Shown here piece by piece: positions 1 through 11,041 of a stretch of 64,000 nucleotides of DNA. Source of the DNA: Kuschelorhynchus macadamiae (Eukaryota; Arthropoda; Insecta; Coleoptera; Curculionidae); NCBI GenBank assembly GCA_030620095.1, contig JAUTXW010004703.1, forward strand, positions 462,501-526,500, written 5' to 3'. The notes below the pieces were generated by a model. It saw only the letters and a program-made list of their open reading frames with translations, searched no databases and had not been told where the DNA came from. The stretch's first letter is position 1, and each line of letters begins with the position of its first letter. Both the position numbers and the translations under genes were made by a program.

Positions 1-525
1 TTAGATAAAAATGACACTGTTGCAGCAGTGTTCTTGGATTTCAAACGAGCATCTGAAACAACTGACGGAAAAAGATTATTATGTAAACTATATCAATATG
101 GCTTTAGGGGTTCGGTTTTTAAAATGCCAAAAAATTATTTGAAAAGTAGAGCACAAAAAACTAAAATTAATAACAAATTTTCTCAAAAAATTTCAAACAA
201 CATTGGTGTTCCACAAGAAAGTATTTTGGAACCTTTATTATTTGTTTTGTATATAAATGATATGCCTAATATTTTAAATTCTTGTAAGATTCTGTTATTT
301 GCTGATGATATTTTAATATATTTAAACGGAATGGATATTAATAACATTACAAATAAGTTAAATTTTGAATTGAAACTTTCATGTAGTTGGTTTAAAGTAA
401 ATAAATTAAAATTAAATGTATCAAAAACCAAGTATATGATATTTGGAAATAATAATTTAAATATTCATAAAAATATTTTAATTGATAATGAAAATTTAGA
501 AATGGTTACTTCTTTTAAATACTAA
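1..525 (+). pseudogene. Non-LTR retrotransposon (Jockey-like) reverse transcriptase fragment
   Basis: This frame is open from base 1, so the fragment enters from outside the window. It encodes the palm of a non-LTR reverse transcriptase: a box-A motif (FLDFKRASE, where the usual last Asp is Glu), a mutated box B (VPQESILEPLLF, where two conserved Gly are Glu) and box C (FADD). The frame stops at 525. The text just past it (GILIGSNLK) still looks like the next RT segment, then jumps to an AT-rich 3' tail that ends near 705 in short tac/act repeats typical of non-LTR tails. The active-site substitutions and the missing thumb and C-terminus make it dead. No EN domain or 5' end is visible. Confidence 0.85.
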
Positions 526-705
526 GGAATTTTAATTGGATCAAATTTAAAGTTGTGCTAAAAGAATATTTGTTAAGTGATCAAGATTGATAAATTTATA
601 AAATAATCTTGTTGTAATATTAATAAAATGTATAAATTCTGTATTTAAATAGAATGTAAGGGTAGCATTTTTGCTAAATAAACCATATTACTACTACTAA
701 TACTT

Positions 706-1190
706 TTTAGAGAAGCTTAAAATCTCCTAATGTCAATTATGCAAGTTAAAATAAGAATACATTCATAAATTCATATTTTAAAAAGTGATATATAGAGGAA
801 ACTGGCCGCTATTATAAATATTCGATAGTGTCTTTAGAAAGACCCATTAATAGGTTACATGTAGACAAACTTTTGTTTTCCAGTTTTGTTTCTACGAACA
901 GTTATTTACTTTTTTCAGAACATAGTGACATTTTCACATAAGAGGTTTAAATTAATGTTTTTATCATGTTTTCACCTAAAAAAAGGATCTTAGGTTAGTA
1001 TTTTGTAGATAAAATAAAAATTCGATGATACGTCTGTAGTCAAAAACTTGAATGTTTAAAAAATGTCAATCGATTTAAAATTTAGCTATGAAAAAAAAAA
1101 ACGAAAAAATCAAAATTAATTATGGGTACTATAACAACAAAAACAATATGATCGCTTCTAATATCTAACAGGCCACTGCCATATTGGATA
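706..1190. other. AT-rich spacer, nothing recognised
   Basis: I see no open frame, repeat pair or RNA-like signal here beyond homopolymer A/T runs (for example near 1090). Confidence 0.5.
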
Positions 1191-1194
1191 ACAG

Positions 1195-1640
1195 CTGAAC
1201 TGGAATTAAGAAATCATGGTTCTTGGGATTAGACCGTGTAAAAATGGAATCACTTTCCGACGTTTCCCCTTCCGTTGCACGAGGCATCTTCAGGGATCTT
1301 TTCTTCACGAGATCGGAACACTGAATGAGCTCGGCCGGCTATTATAGTCGACCTGTGTTTATGGGACCGTCACTCGGTATGACGATCGATTTCCACGTAT
1401 GATGTAGACTGAAGCCCGTATCCCTATTAAAATTTTTATGATGTTTATAAATTTCTTTCTCTCCTTTCCGTTTATAGAATCCCGAAACCGATGCAAGAAC
1501 TTTGGTTTATTTACATTTATGACACGTCCAGGGGAATGTTGGTGCTCAGATACAGCAGATTGTACAATTTCTGTTTTTTTCTGATACATCGTTCATGTTC
1601 CTCAAGCCTAGTCGATATGGATCGTCCAGTTTCTCCAATA
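1195..1640 (-). pseudogene. PLE-1, 3' half: end of GIY-YIG endonuclease plus 3' tail
   Basis: On the minus strand, 1640 down to about 1560 reads YIGETGRSISTRLEEHERCI, the catalytic GIY-YIG segment of a Penelope-like element. It joins the upstream half at 5130-5330 (ending in PCSCDI) once the intervening transposon is removed. Downstream the frame decays. The tail (minus strand, about 1300 to 1195) has a degenerate hammerhead-like signature: CTGAAGATGCC, an arm, then GGGGAAACG. The same tail occurs on the plus strand at 46840-46990. This is an old, inactive copy. Confidence 0.8.
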
Positions 1641-1642
1641 TA

Positions 1643-2605
1643 GGGTCCTGCAGCTCACCTCCCGTCTTTTATTATACCTTAACCATTTATTTTAGAAAAA
1701 ATATTTAAAAGCCCCTATATGCTGTTGATTAGAGAGCACATTTTAAAAATATTCTTGATTATACAGGGTGTTACAAAAAATAGTGGCGCATAAGAGTTGT
1801 ATTTTTTTAAATGGAACACCCTATATTTTTTTACATTTTTGAAACACTCTTTACCTAGTCTACAGACTCCTAGAATAGTATCTCTCTTTTTTTAATAGTT
1901 TCGGAGAAAAAAGGTAAAATCGAAGAAAAAAAAAATTATAGTCTACATTTAAAATATTTATAAAAATTAGATAAAACATCTTAAAAGCTAAGGTAACCTA
2001 GTAGCTTACTGCAAAAGGTTTATAGTTATTCTGCTATGAGTATTATAAGTCTTACTTATACAGGGTGACCCAAATTCCATGTCAAACGTTGCAAAATAAA
2101 AAATAATTTTTCTCCATTTTTTCAAATGGAACATCCTATATATTTTTTTTCTGTCCGGTACAGAATTAACAGATCAACATTTTTCATTATTACACTTACC
2201 TCAAAATTCCTGAAGGTTTTTGAAATATTCCTAAAAAACTAATGTTGTACTTTGTTTTTCAGTACGATAATTGAATAAACTCAATAGTAATGTGGAAAAA
2301 TGGAACACCCTATATATATTTTTTTTCTGTCCGATACAGAATTAACAGATCAACATTTTTTATTATTACACTTATCTCAAAATTCCTGAAGGTTTTTGAA
2401 ATATTCTTAAAAAACTAATGTTGTACTTTGTTTTTCAGTACGGTAATTGAATAACCTCACTAGTAATGTTCATAAGTAAGCACCTTCGCGATTTTGAATA
2501 ATAAATAGGTCAGCGTAGTTATAGCTATGGGAAAAAACCTAAAATCCCAACATTTTTTGTAATTACGTTTACCGCATAAAATTTGAATTACTGCCAAGAG
2601 TTAAG
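1643..2605. repeat. Left inverted-repeat arm with a 174-bp internal duplication
   Basis: Pairs with 4173-5127. A segment of about 174 bp beginning at ctgtccggtacagaattaac (about 2152) recurs at about 2326, and both copies are mirrored in the right arm. Three concentric terminus-like motifs (starts 1643, 1764, 2061) lie within it. The arm differs from its partner only by scattered substitutions and small indels. Confidence 0.9.
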
Positions 2606-2614
2606 CCGTAAAGA

Positions 2615-2784
2615 CGTTTTACATGCTGCAGGTCTTCCTACAAGTTGCAAGAGACTTGCACAAAGGCATACGCTGACACTTGCAATTGAAATACAACTGC
2701 CGCTTTACAGTCTGCAAGACAAATTGCGCGCAATATCTTGCAGGTGCAACCCCTTGCTGCAATAAACTTGCAGCATGTAAAACG
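2615..2784. mobile_element. Short foldback/MITE-like insert between left arm and transposase gene
   Basis: A perfect 16-bp inverted repeat (cgttttacatgctgca at 2615-2630, complement at 2769-2784) bounds about 170 bp that is richer in GC than its surroundings and full of cttgca/tgcaag words. It has no mirrored copy in the right half of the host transposon, so it postdates arm symmetry or belongs to the single-copy core. No clear target duplication is visible. The nested ORFs here on both strands look like by-products of the symmetry. Confidence 0.5.
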
Positions 2785-3037
2785 GCCTTAACCTTTAATA
2801 TTATTGAATAAGTGTTGCCCAAATTATTAACTAGAATTTAAGTAGGCCATGAAAAACAAATTGTCTAGAAACTGTCAAACAACTAAAACATATCGGCAAT
2901 TTACTTATTCGTTTTTTAAGTTTTACAAATTGAAATAATTATCGGATTTTTCATATAGTGGTCTTTACCTTCTACGTAGTTCATTTTTCGTTTGTTCGCT
3001 TCACTGTTTGGAAGTTTTATTTGAACGTTCTATCGTC

Positions 3038-4098
3038 ATGGAGTACACCCGCGAAGAACTGGTTGATATGGTTTTTGTGTTAGGAGAATCGCATAGAAAT
3101 GCCTTTTTGGCCAGTAGGATTTATGCGCAAAATTATCCAGAACGAAGGCACCCAGACAGAAGGAGCATGACGAACTTATTAGAGAGATTTATGGCCACGG
3201 GAAATGTAAATTATACAAGACCAGTTAGAAATAGGCCCGTTCGAACGGAAGAAAATGAATTAGCTGTGCTATTAGCTGTCACGGAAAATCCTTCTGTTAG
3301 CCAAAAAGCAGTCGAGGATGTCGTAGGAGTAAGCGAAAGAACTGTTCAGCGAATTTTAAAGAGCCATAAATTTCATGCATATCATATTCAGTTGCATCAA
3401 GAACTCCTTCCAGCAGATTTTGAGAAACGTGTTGACTTTTGTAATTGGGCACAAGCTAAAATTAGGTTAAGCTTTGATTTTTTTGATAAAGTTTTATTCT
3501 CTGATGAGGCCACATTTCATAAGAATGGATTTGTAAATCGTCATAACTACCATTACTACGCCGACCATAATCCAAGAATTTTTAGGCAGCTTGATCTACA
3601 ACACAGATGGTCAGTTAATGTGTGGGGGGAATTATTGGTGAACATGTTATTGGTCCCCATTTTTTTAATGGACATTTAACTGGAGCCATGTATCTCGACT
3701 TCCTAGACAATCACTTGCCAAATTTGTGCGAAAATTTGCCGGTTAATCTGAGAAATACAATGTGGTTGCAACAAGATGGTGCTCCAGCACATTTTTCGTT
3801 GCCAGTTAGGGATCATTTAAATAATAATTTTCCAGATCGATGGGTTGGAAGACAGGGAGCAAGTGCGTGGCCGCCCCGGTCGCCTGATCTAACGAAATTA
3901 GATTTTTTTCTATGGGGCTACGTTAAGGAAATTGTTTACAACAAACCTCCAACAACTCCCGAAAATATGCAGCAACGGATTAGAACCGCATTTCAAAGTA
4001 TTACGCCCGAAGTATTAAGAATAGTAGGAAGATCTTTTCATACCCGTCTTCGTTTATGCCTCGAAGAGAATGGAAGACATATCGAACATATGTTCTAA
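3038..4098 (+). pseudogene. DD41D mariner-type transposase, one frameshift
   Basis: Transposase for cut-and-paste movement of the surrounding element. The start chosen is ATG 3038 (MEYTREELVDMV). An upstream in-frame extension to 3008 lacks ATG. Order: N-terminal helix-turn-helix of the DUF4817-like type (residues about 1-60), a second HTH (VSQKAVEDVVGVSERTVQRI), then the DDE/D core with LFSDEATF, WLQQDGAPAHF and SPDLTKLDFFLWGYVK. The second and third Asp are separated by 41 residues. The frame breaks at the G run near 3625: one extra G would give VWGGIIGEHVIGPHFF and continuous reading to the stop at 4098. All three catalytic Asp are present, so this copy is one base from intact. That could be a real mutation or a homopolymer sequencing error. 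Confidence 0.9.
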
Positions 4099-4172
4099 GT
4101 AAAAATTAATTTTAGCAATAATTAGATATTTGTTAATAATGTTAAATAAAGCTGTTACACCTTAAGTCGAGC

Positions 4173-5127
4173 CTTAACTCTTGGCAGTAATTTAAATTTT
4201 ATGCAGCAAACGTAATTAGAAAAAATGTTAGGATTTTAGGTTTTTCCCCATAGCTAGAACTACGCTGACCTATCTAATATTTAAAATCGCGAAGGTATGA
4301 ACATTACTAGTGAGGTTATTCAATTATCGTACTGAAAAACAAAGTACAACATTAGTTTTTTAAGAATATTTCAAAAACCTTCAGGAATTTTGAGATAAGT
4401 AATAATAATAAATGTTGATCTGTTAATTCTATATCGGACAGAAAAAAAAATATATATAGGGTGTTCCATTTTTCCATATTACTAGTGAGTTTATTCAATT
4501 ATTGTACTGAAAAACAAAGTACAACATTAGTTTTTTAAGAATATTTCAAAAACCTTCAGGAATTTTGAGATAAGTGTAATAATAAAAAATGTTGATCTGT
4601 TAATTCTGTACCTGACAGAAAAAAAATATATAGGGTGTTCCATTTGAAAAAATGGAGAAAAATAATTTTTTATTTTGCAACGTTTGACATGGAATTTGGG
4701 TCACCCTGTATAAGTAAGACTTATAATACTCGTAGCAGAATAACTATAAACCTTTTGCAGTAAACTACTAGGTTACCTTAGCTTTTAAGATGTTTTATCT
4801 AATTTTTATAAATATTTTAAATGTAGACTATAATTTTTTTTTCTTCGATTTTACCTTTTTTCTCCGAAACTATTAAAAAAAGAGAGATAATATTCTAGGA
4901 GTCTGTAGACTAGGCAAAGAGTGTTCCAAAAATGTAAAAAAATATAGGGTGTTCCATTTTAAAAAATTCAACTTTTATGCGCCACTATTTTTTGTAACAC
5001 CCTGTATAATCAAGAATATTTTTAAAATGTGCTCTCTAATCAACAGCATATAGTAGCTTTTAAATATTTTTTCTAAAATAAATGGTTTAGGTATAATAAA
5101 AGACGGGAGGTGAGCTGCAGGACCCTG
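4173..5127. repeat. Right inverted-repeat arm
   Basis: Reverse complement of 1643-2605. The innermost match is cttaactcttggcagtaatt at 4173 against the complementary sequence ending at 2605. It contains the mirrored terminus motifs ending at 4708, 5004 and 5127, each followed by TA. Confidence 0.9.
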
Positions 5128-6611
5128 TAGATATCACAGGAACAAGGAATTGCATATACTCCTTTCGTTTGGAAAGGAATAATGTGTCTTGGCGATCGCA
5201 AATAAGGTCCAATTTTCTTGTGTATGTTGAGAATTGTACGTATGTTGGACCGGCGAAGTTACCTTGCAATCTTGTCTGTGGTTCCGTGTATAAATGGAAG
5301 AACTACACTTCCTATCGATAATTCCTTATTAGTATTATTTCGTGAAGTAGGATTATTATATTTTCTGATTGACCCTCTAGTATCCTCAGTGGAATATCAA
5401 TTCCCTCTTAAAGCTTGAGTCAGTTTCTCTGTTTCCGATTGTAAAGAATTTTGATCACAAATCGCGATGACTCTGTGAACCAACTGATTACTTTTGTGCT
5501 GGATGATGATGGCAATTATTATTTAGGTACCTAACTGTTCGTATGCGTTGGTTTTCTATATACAGAGTGTCCTAGGGAACCAACCCCTTTCCTTTGTACA
5601 AGAACATCTAGAAAGGGGAATTGTGTCTTCTGATTAAATTTCCATTGTAAATTTTATATTAGCATGTTGTTGATTCAGATGATCAAGAAACCCAGGGAGG
5701 CTTTCTGGACTATGAGGGCATATTACAAAAGTGGCTTCCTTCTCAAAAGATTCTGAGGTTTGTTTATAAAAAGTTCATTGAAAAATTAAATATGTTGATC
5801 AGCTCTAAAAGTGAGTTGTCAATATTATTATGGTGACATAAGTCTGATATTAAGGAAATTGAATCATTTATAAGCACATTCGTATATAGCGATTCTACAT
5901 CGAAACTAACTAAGATCTCTTTGGGATCGAATTGTATTGATTTTAGTTTTTCTGCAAAATGCGTAGAGTTTCAAATATATGAATGTTTTTCCAGTAAAAT
6001 TATTAAGAATATTTGAAAAATATTTACTAATTTTTTAAGTAGGAGATCCTATTGCGTTGACGATAGGTGGAAGTGGTACATTAACCTTGTGTGTTTTAGT
6101 TAGTACGTAGAACCGTGGAATCCTTGAGCTTTTTGGCTTTGACATCTTCTTCTTCTCTGCTGGTAGATTGGATATGTTTATAAGGTTGGTTATCCAACCC
6201 TCAATTTTGCTGGTCGCGTCTCCTTAAATTACTCTGTAGGTGTTGTCGTCCAAAAGTAGTTGTATGTTCTTTACGTAATCTGTTTTGTCCATGACGTCGC
6301 TTCAACGGATGACACTATGTCTTCTACGGGTATGTCCTTTGGTGTAATGGTAAAGTTTTTTTAGAGAGGACGGATTGTTCTGCTTCATTAAGGATTTTGG
6401 AAGATAAATTTATTACAGTGTTCTGTGGCGGTTTTATTGGTCTTTGGTTGTCCAGCAGTTCAGAATTTTTTATGGTGCTTAATGGTAACTGCTTGATGTA
6501 TCCTTTCCGCTTGCGCATTGGTAATGTCATCGGAAGTTCTAAATATTTAATATTCCAGTATAAAAGTAATTTTAAACGAATATTTAATAACTTACTAGCG
6601 TTTGTATCCAA
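5128..6611 (-). pseudogene. PLE-1, 5' half: Penelope-type reverse transcriptase, internally deleted
   Basis: Minus-strand reading from 6611 gives, across several frameshifts, the N-terminal region (LSSKILNEAEQSVLSKK), GSPTYKISKYFSNIL, and LVSFDVESLYTNV (palm motif A). Then comes a gap where the YVDD palm should be, TFVICPHSPE...GFLDHLNQQHANIKFTMEI, FLDVLVQRKG..HSVYRKPTHTNSYL, and finally the start of the GIY-YIG domain (VYAIPCSCDI) up to the transposon at 5127. These are the signature blocks of Penelope-like elements, which use target-primed reverse transcription with a GIY-YIG nuclease. The palm deletion (around 5750) and stops make it non-functional. Confidence 0.88.
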
Positions 6612-6639
6612 ATCACATCTGTAGAGATTTTGGTACTAC

Positions 6640-6965
6640 GTCTTTATCTCGGCATCTAAGAAGAAAGGCCAGTTGGCAAAGTAGCTTCTTCTTGTTGTTC
6701 CTGAGATCGCTAAAACTTTTAGCTAACCTCTATGGGGAGGAAATCAAGAAAGATGAAAGAGAAAATTGGACAAGGTTTGCGATCGCCAAAGGACATTATT
6801 CCTTTCCAAACGGAAGGAGTACATGCAATTTCTTGTTCTTGTAAGCTTACGGAACATGATCGATGTATCAGAAAGAAACAAATCTTACAATATTCCACTG
6901 GACATGCCATAAATATAAAAGAAACCAAAGTTCTTGCACATTCGCTCAATGGTTCAAAGGTTAAA
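6640..6965 (+). pseudogene. PLE-2, C-terminal fragment of the same PLE family, opposite strand
   Basis: Plus-strand text matches PLE-1: LRSPKDIIPFQTEGVHAISC corresponds to the block before the GIY-YIG motif in PLE-1, and TEHDRCIRKKQILQYSTGH to the block after it. The motif itself (YIGETGRS region) has been deleted between them. The fragment abuts the 5' end of PLE-1 head to head near 6610. Confidence 0.75.
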
Positions 6966-6989
6966 AAGACACTAATTAGACCGTGCAGT

Positions 6990-7700
6990 AGGTATGATAC
7001 AATCCAGAATGTTTCAAATCGTCGCAGAAGAGCAGTTTAACACATCCCAAAGAGTTTTAGTAACAGGGCATGGAATAGGTTTACGACCAACGGAAATCCA
7101 TATTATACCGATCGGAGAGGTCTCCACAAAAACCGTTAAAAAGAGGTTACTTGGCAATAATTTTTATGCTCGTAGCCCAGCCAGACATCCAGAGTTATAA
7201 AGGGAATACCGAGTTGCTAGGGTTGCCTGGGCGCAAGAACATCAGAATTGGGAGCAAGAATGGAACAACAACTAAATTTGGGTTACATCCACATGATAAC
7301 AGGTTAAGAGTATGGAGGGAAACTGGAAAACATGTTCTGCAAATGGTTAACCAAACTGGGACTTAAAATTTTAAGTAAGCAGGCGATAACGCAAAGCAGC
7401 ACAGGAGTGGGATTGTAAACAATTGTTTTGAGATTGAAAATCGACGGCTAATGCAATGACAGAACGTTCACCCGATTGCTATCCAGTCAAACACGCTTGA
7501 TAAACTGCAAAGAGTTATTAATTTCCACTGTTCCCGAAAACTCGCAACAATTAGAAGTTGCCTTATTAGAGGTATAGGAAAATGTAAATCAAAATTTGTT
7601 ACCTACTCTAATAGGAAGTATGCCACGCAGATGTAGCGGTGTTATCCAATCTCTCGCGGGCCCACTAGATTATAGAAGCGATCAAATAATTTTGTTGTTC
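6990..7700 (+). pseudogene. Tc1-like transposase relic
   Basis: Fragments in several frames follow the order of a Tc1 transposase: TVKKRLLGNNFYARSPARHP (7125-7195), REYRVARVAWAQEHQNW (about 7200-7250), LHPHDNRLRVWRETGKHV, then after a damaged stretch NSQQLEVALLE and MPRRCSGVIQSLAGP (7620-7670), the conserved C-terminus. The catalytic centre between about 7370 and 7540 is unrecognisable and multiple frameshifts are present. It is dead and older than the neighbouring elements. Confidence 0.75.
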
Positions 7701-7779
7701 TAGTACCCATGTTTAACTTTAAGTTAGAGTATTAGTAGTAGAGAGACAAAGATCAGTAGTCTCTCCAGGTTGACGTTTT

Positions 7780-8160
7780 AAATATTTTTTTAGGCCGCCA
7801 TCAATAACATTCGATTTTTATGCAAAATTTGAGGTAAAGTGAATAATTCATTTTTTTGTCATAATTCACAGGTCATCAGGCCGCCATTTTGTTCCGCCAT
7901 ATTGAATTATTACCAAAATCTTACCAGGTTATCCCCATAAAATCCTTATTTTTTTTTGCTAGAATTTGACGTCAATTTAGTAAGGAGTTTTTAGCTACGC
8001 CGCAAATAGACAGACAGACAGACCGACCGAATTGAGCAAAGATATGTAAAACCTTCAAAAATTATTTTTTTTTACGATTACAAACATTTTATTCTGCCGC
8101 CATTTTGTTCCGCGATCGTGAATTCGTACTACTAATTCATCTGTATGTCACTACCTTTAT
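7780..8160. repeat. Interspersed 'ccgccattttgttccgcc' repeat with (gaca)n
   Basis: Recurring phrases: gccgccattttgttccgcc, attgaattattaccaaaatc, ttaccaggttatcccc, gtcaatttagtaaggag, gctacgccgc, then gacagacagacagaccgacc. The same module appears at 18400-18500, 55110-56290 and 62850-63240. The tetranucleotide tail resembles tails of RTE-type or SINE-like elements, but I cannot assign the family. Confidence 0.6.
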
Positions 8161-8369
8161 ACTTAACATACTATTGAGGCAAAATCTTTTTTTATAGGCC
8201 TTTAAAGAGAATAAATTTTAATAATTTTTAACGAGATCTGGAGCAAATTCCGTGGTAAAATATTATAAACGTTCACAATATTGATAAAAAATTTCAATTT
8301 TTTAACAGTTGCATATTGGATCTTTTTAATGTGCGTGCACTTTTAAAGCAATTTAAAAAAAAATAAGAA

Positions 8370-9440
8370 TTATTCTTACGCCCCTTGGATCACCGATAAC
8401 ATAAAATTACTTCAAAAACTTATAAACAAAGCACATAAACAATATCAGCAAAGGAAACTTTCTGCTCATTATGATTATTATAAGCAATTGCGTGATTATA
8501 CAACTGCGGCAATCAGATCAGAAAAAAAAGCTTACCTCAGAGCCAAATTTGAACGATGCAGTATCAAAGAAAAATGGAGTGAACATCGCAAACTCTATAT
8601 TGTAAAAAATAAACAAGGAATCATCCCTCCTATGTCAAATAATGTTATAATGATTATAAATGACCATTTTGTAAATTTCATAAATAATAATAGCACTCCT
8701 AAACCTGAAATATTACAATTTTACAACAACAATAGACATCGGCATATAGACAATACTTCTTTTCACTTGTCAACTAAAAATGAAGTAAGTGATATATTAA
8801 CTAATATTAAAATAAAAGCGTTTGGTATTGACAAGATCAATATAACATTATTTCAAATGTGTTGTCATTGAAATTTATCATTCCATATTTAACTCATATA
8901 ATTAACGAATGCTTACTTTGCTCTTACTTTCCTGTTCTTTGGAAACAAGCCCAGGTAAAAGCGTCAAAAGTCAAAAATCCTACAGAATTTAATCCAATTC
9001 GTTCAGTTAATATACTTCCGTTGCTGTCTAAGATTCGAAGAAAGGATCACCGAGAGGCAGATAAGACAGGATCTTATTGTACACAATATCTTGCCTCTTA
9101 GGCATTCCGGCTTTAGAAAAGGTTACAGCTCTGAATCTGCTCTCGCCGATGTAATTGATGATATTCTTAAATCATATGATGATAATAAAATTACTGTTTT
9201 GATTTTTTTAGATTTTAGTAAGGCGTTTGATATGCTTAATCATGAGATTCGGTTATCTATACTACATTACATCGGTTTTAGTGAAGATGCTAAAATTTTA
9301 TAAAATTATTTTTATTGGACCGTACACAGCAAATAGTACGTAATAATGAGTTGTCTGCTTTATTAAATATCTGTTAAGGTGTCCCACAGGTTAGTATATT
9401 TGGCCCTTTGCTGATCTGAACTCTTTACATGAACTGTCAT
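8370..9440 (+). pseudogene. Non-LTR retrotransposon B, ORF2 middle portion
   Basis: The reading begins APWITDNIKLLQKLINKAHK, the linker between endonuclease and reverse transcriptase in Jockey-like ORF2. It continues in one frame to 8871 (TKNEVSDILTNIKIKAFGID). It then shifts through frames: PYLTHIINECLLCSYFPVLW, FNPIRSVNILPLLSKI, LRHSGFRKGYSSESALADVI, IFLDFSKAFDMLNHEIRLSI (palm motif A), and a degraded box B (GVPQVSIFGPLL, about 9375-9410). The FADD box and everything after it are missing. At least three frameshifts are present. Confidence 0.85.
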
Positions 9441-9849
9441 CCGATAATCTCCTTCAACTTAACCCAATTAAGTCATCTGCTCTCATTTTTACACAGTGTG
9501 AACAATACACCTTATTCAGACACTGGCAAGAGTTTGGGACATTTTACAAAGTTTTTTTTGGATCGATACCCTCTCTACAAAATTCTTGTTTAAGGTTAAT
9601 ATATTCGTTCATTCTTTGGATGTGGATGTCAATTTCTTACTTTAAAATTATTAAATAGAAGGGGCATTCTTACAGTTCATAAGCATCGTAAGTAGATGTT
9701 TAAAAGATCGTTTCCATATAACGTAGCTCAATTTGTAAAAAGCCTTCAATAACTCTTTAACCAACGTAGGCACTGAGCTGTCTCGAAAAATACCCAATAT
9801 TCCATGGAGTGATCCTGCGGGAACACAGCAGGAGTATTTTTTTGCCATC

Positions 9850-10880
9850 AACTCCCCAAGAAGTGGAGCAAGTCATCGGTGATATGGAAATTCACAAAGC
9901 CAATGGTATAGATGATATAATGTGAAGTGTATAAAGGTGCATGTGCCCCAATCATAAGTAAATTAGTCAATCTTTCCTTTCAAAGTGGACCTGAAGCAGA
10001 TAAAATAAAAGTGGCTTAAGTGCGTAGTTTATTTAAAGGAGGAAACTGCCAGCCAGTCTCTAACTATCCGCCGGTGTCGGTTCTCCCTGTTCTGTCCAGA
10101 ATTATTGAGCATTGTGTGAATGTTAGACTACAGTCATACCTTAAAAAAATCAACTTTCTTGGAGTTGGCCAGTATGGCTTTCGTAGGTTAAGTGACACAG
10201 AAATAGCTTGATCTCATTTCAAATTTACAAGTAAAAATTGATCAGGGCTGCATATGCTCTCTTGTGTCGCTGGACCTGCGAAAGGCATTCGATACGGTTG
10301 ACCACACAACAATCTTGAGGTGGTTGTTGCAAAAGCTTGTGAATATGGGCATAAGGGGCACCCCACATGTGTGGTTTGTTACCTTAAAAATAGGAAACAC
10401 TCTGTGTCAGTGAATAACGCAACAAGTCAAAAAGAACTGATTCATTGTGGTGTGCCTCAGGGCTCAATTATAGGACCAACCCTGTTTCTAATTTATATAA
10501 ATTCAATATTTAGTTTAAAATTATATGGTTCAATTAAATTGTACGCAGATGACAACTCTCATGTATGTTGGCAATAATAAAAATGATATTAAAATACTGA
10601 TAAAAAGTGATTTAAAGATATTGGCAACCTAGTTGTCTTCCCACAAACTAACTTTAAAAATAGCCAAGTCATCGTACATGTTTGTTGGAAGAGGTGTCTC
10701 CAATAACGATCAATGTAATAATTTCGGAGATTTTGATCTTTAATATAAAAATGTAATAAAGTACCTTGGTTTATTAATTGATGAGGGGCTTTCTTGGGAC
10801 AAAAATGTCCGACATATCAGATCAAAAGTAGCATCATTTGTTGGTTTGTTATATAACCTTGGTTACCTGTTAAGTCTGAG
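9850..10880 (+). pseudogene. Non-LTR retrotransposon C, RT portion (5' of PLE-3 insertion)
   Basis: Recognisable in order: TPQEVEQVIGDMEIHKANGI, YPPVSVLPVLSRIIEHCVNV, GQYGFRR, SLDLRKAFDTVDHTTILRWL (motif A), NRKHSVSVNNATSQKE, HCGVPQGSIIGPTLFLIYIN (box B), IKLYADD (box C), and after a gap KYLGLLIDEGLSWDKNVRHI up to KQLYFF. The core RT boxes are intact but frameshifts and a stop after YADDNS inactivate it. Coding sense resumes at 12490 after removal of PLE-3. Confidence 0.88.
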
Positions 10881-11000
10881 AATTGGGAAACAACTGTATT
10901 TTTTCCATATATATATATTTCAGCAAAGTTTTCTTGGGAATTTTGGTTCAGTAAAATAAACTGCGAGGTAGTGGGCAGTTACATAATTTTATTTTTTTTT

Positions 11001-11041
11001 CCAGGACATTTCGTTGACTTTCGTACAACTTTTTCAACTGG
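11001..11041 (-). ncRNA. Degenerate hammerhead-like fold in PLE-3 tail
   Basis: Minus strand: flanking ccag/ctgg can pair as stem I. A degenerate first core (TTGAAAA) is followed by a GTTG...CAAC stem II, then GAAA and TGTC. The arrangement matches a minimal PLE hammerhead, but the first core is mutated, so cleavage is unlikely. Confidence 0.4.

Larger units (their letters stand above)
1643..5127. mobile_element. Long-inverted-repeat Tc1/mariner-type (DD41D) transposon inserted in PLE-1
   Basis: This 3485-bp element has arms of about 960 bp (1643-2605 and 4173-5127) that are near-identical inverted repeats, and it encloses one transposase gene. TA dinucleotides flank it at 1641-1642 and 5128-5129. 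Removing the element and one TA restores the minus-strand PLE codons D-I-Y-I-G-E, so the insertion point is certain. The right end is GGACCCTG. The left end starts GGGTCC, two bases short of perfect symmetry. Inside the arms, further TA-CAGGG motifs lie at 1764/5004 and 2061/4708. The high arm similarity suggests a fairly young insertion. Confidence 0.9.

Noticed and set aside
2583..2822. Overlapping plus and minus frames (60 and 67 codons)
   Set aside because: Symmetry artefact of the 170-bp foldback insert.
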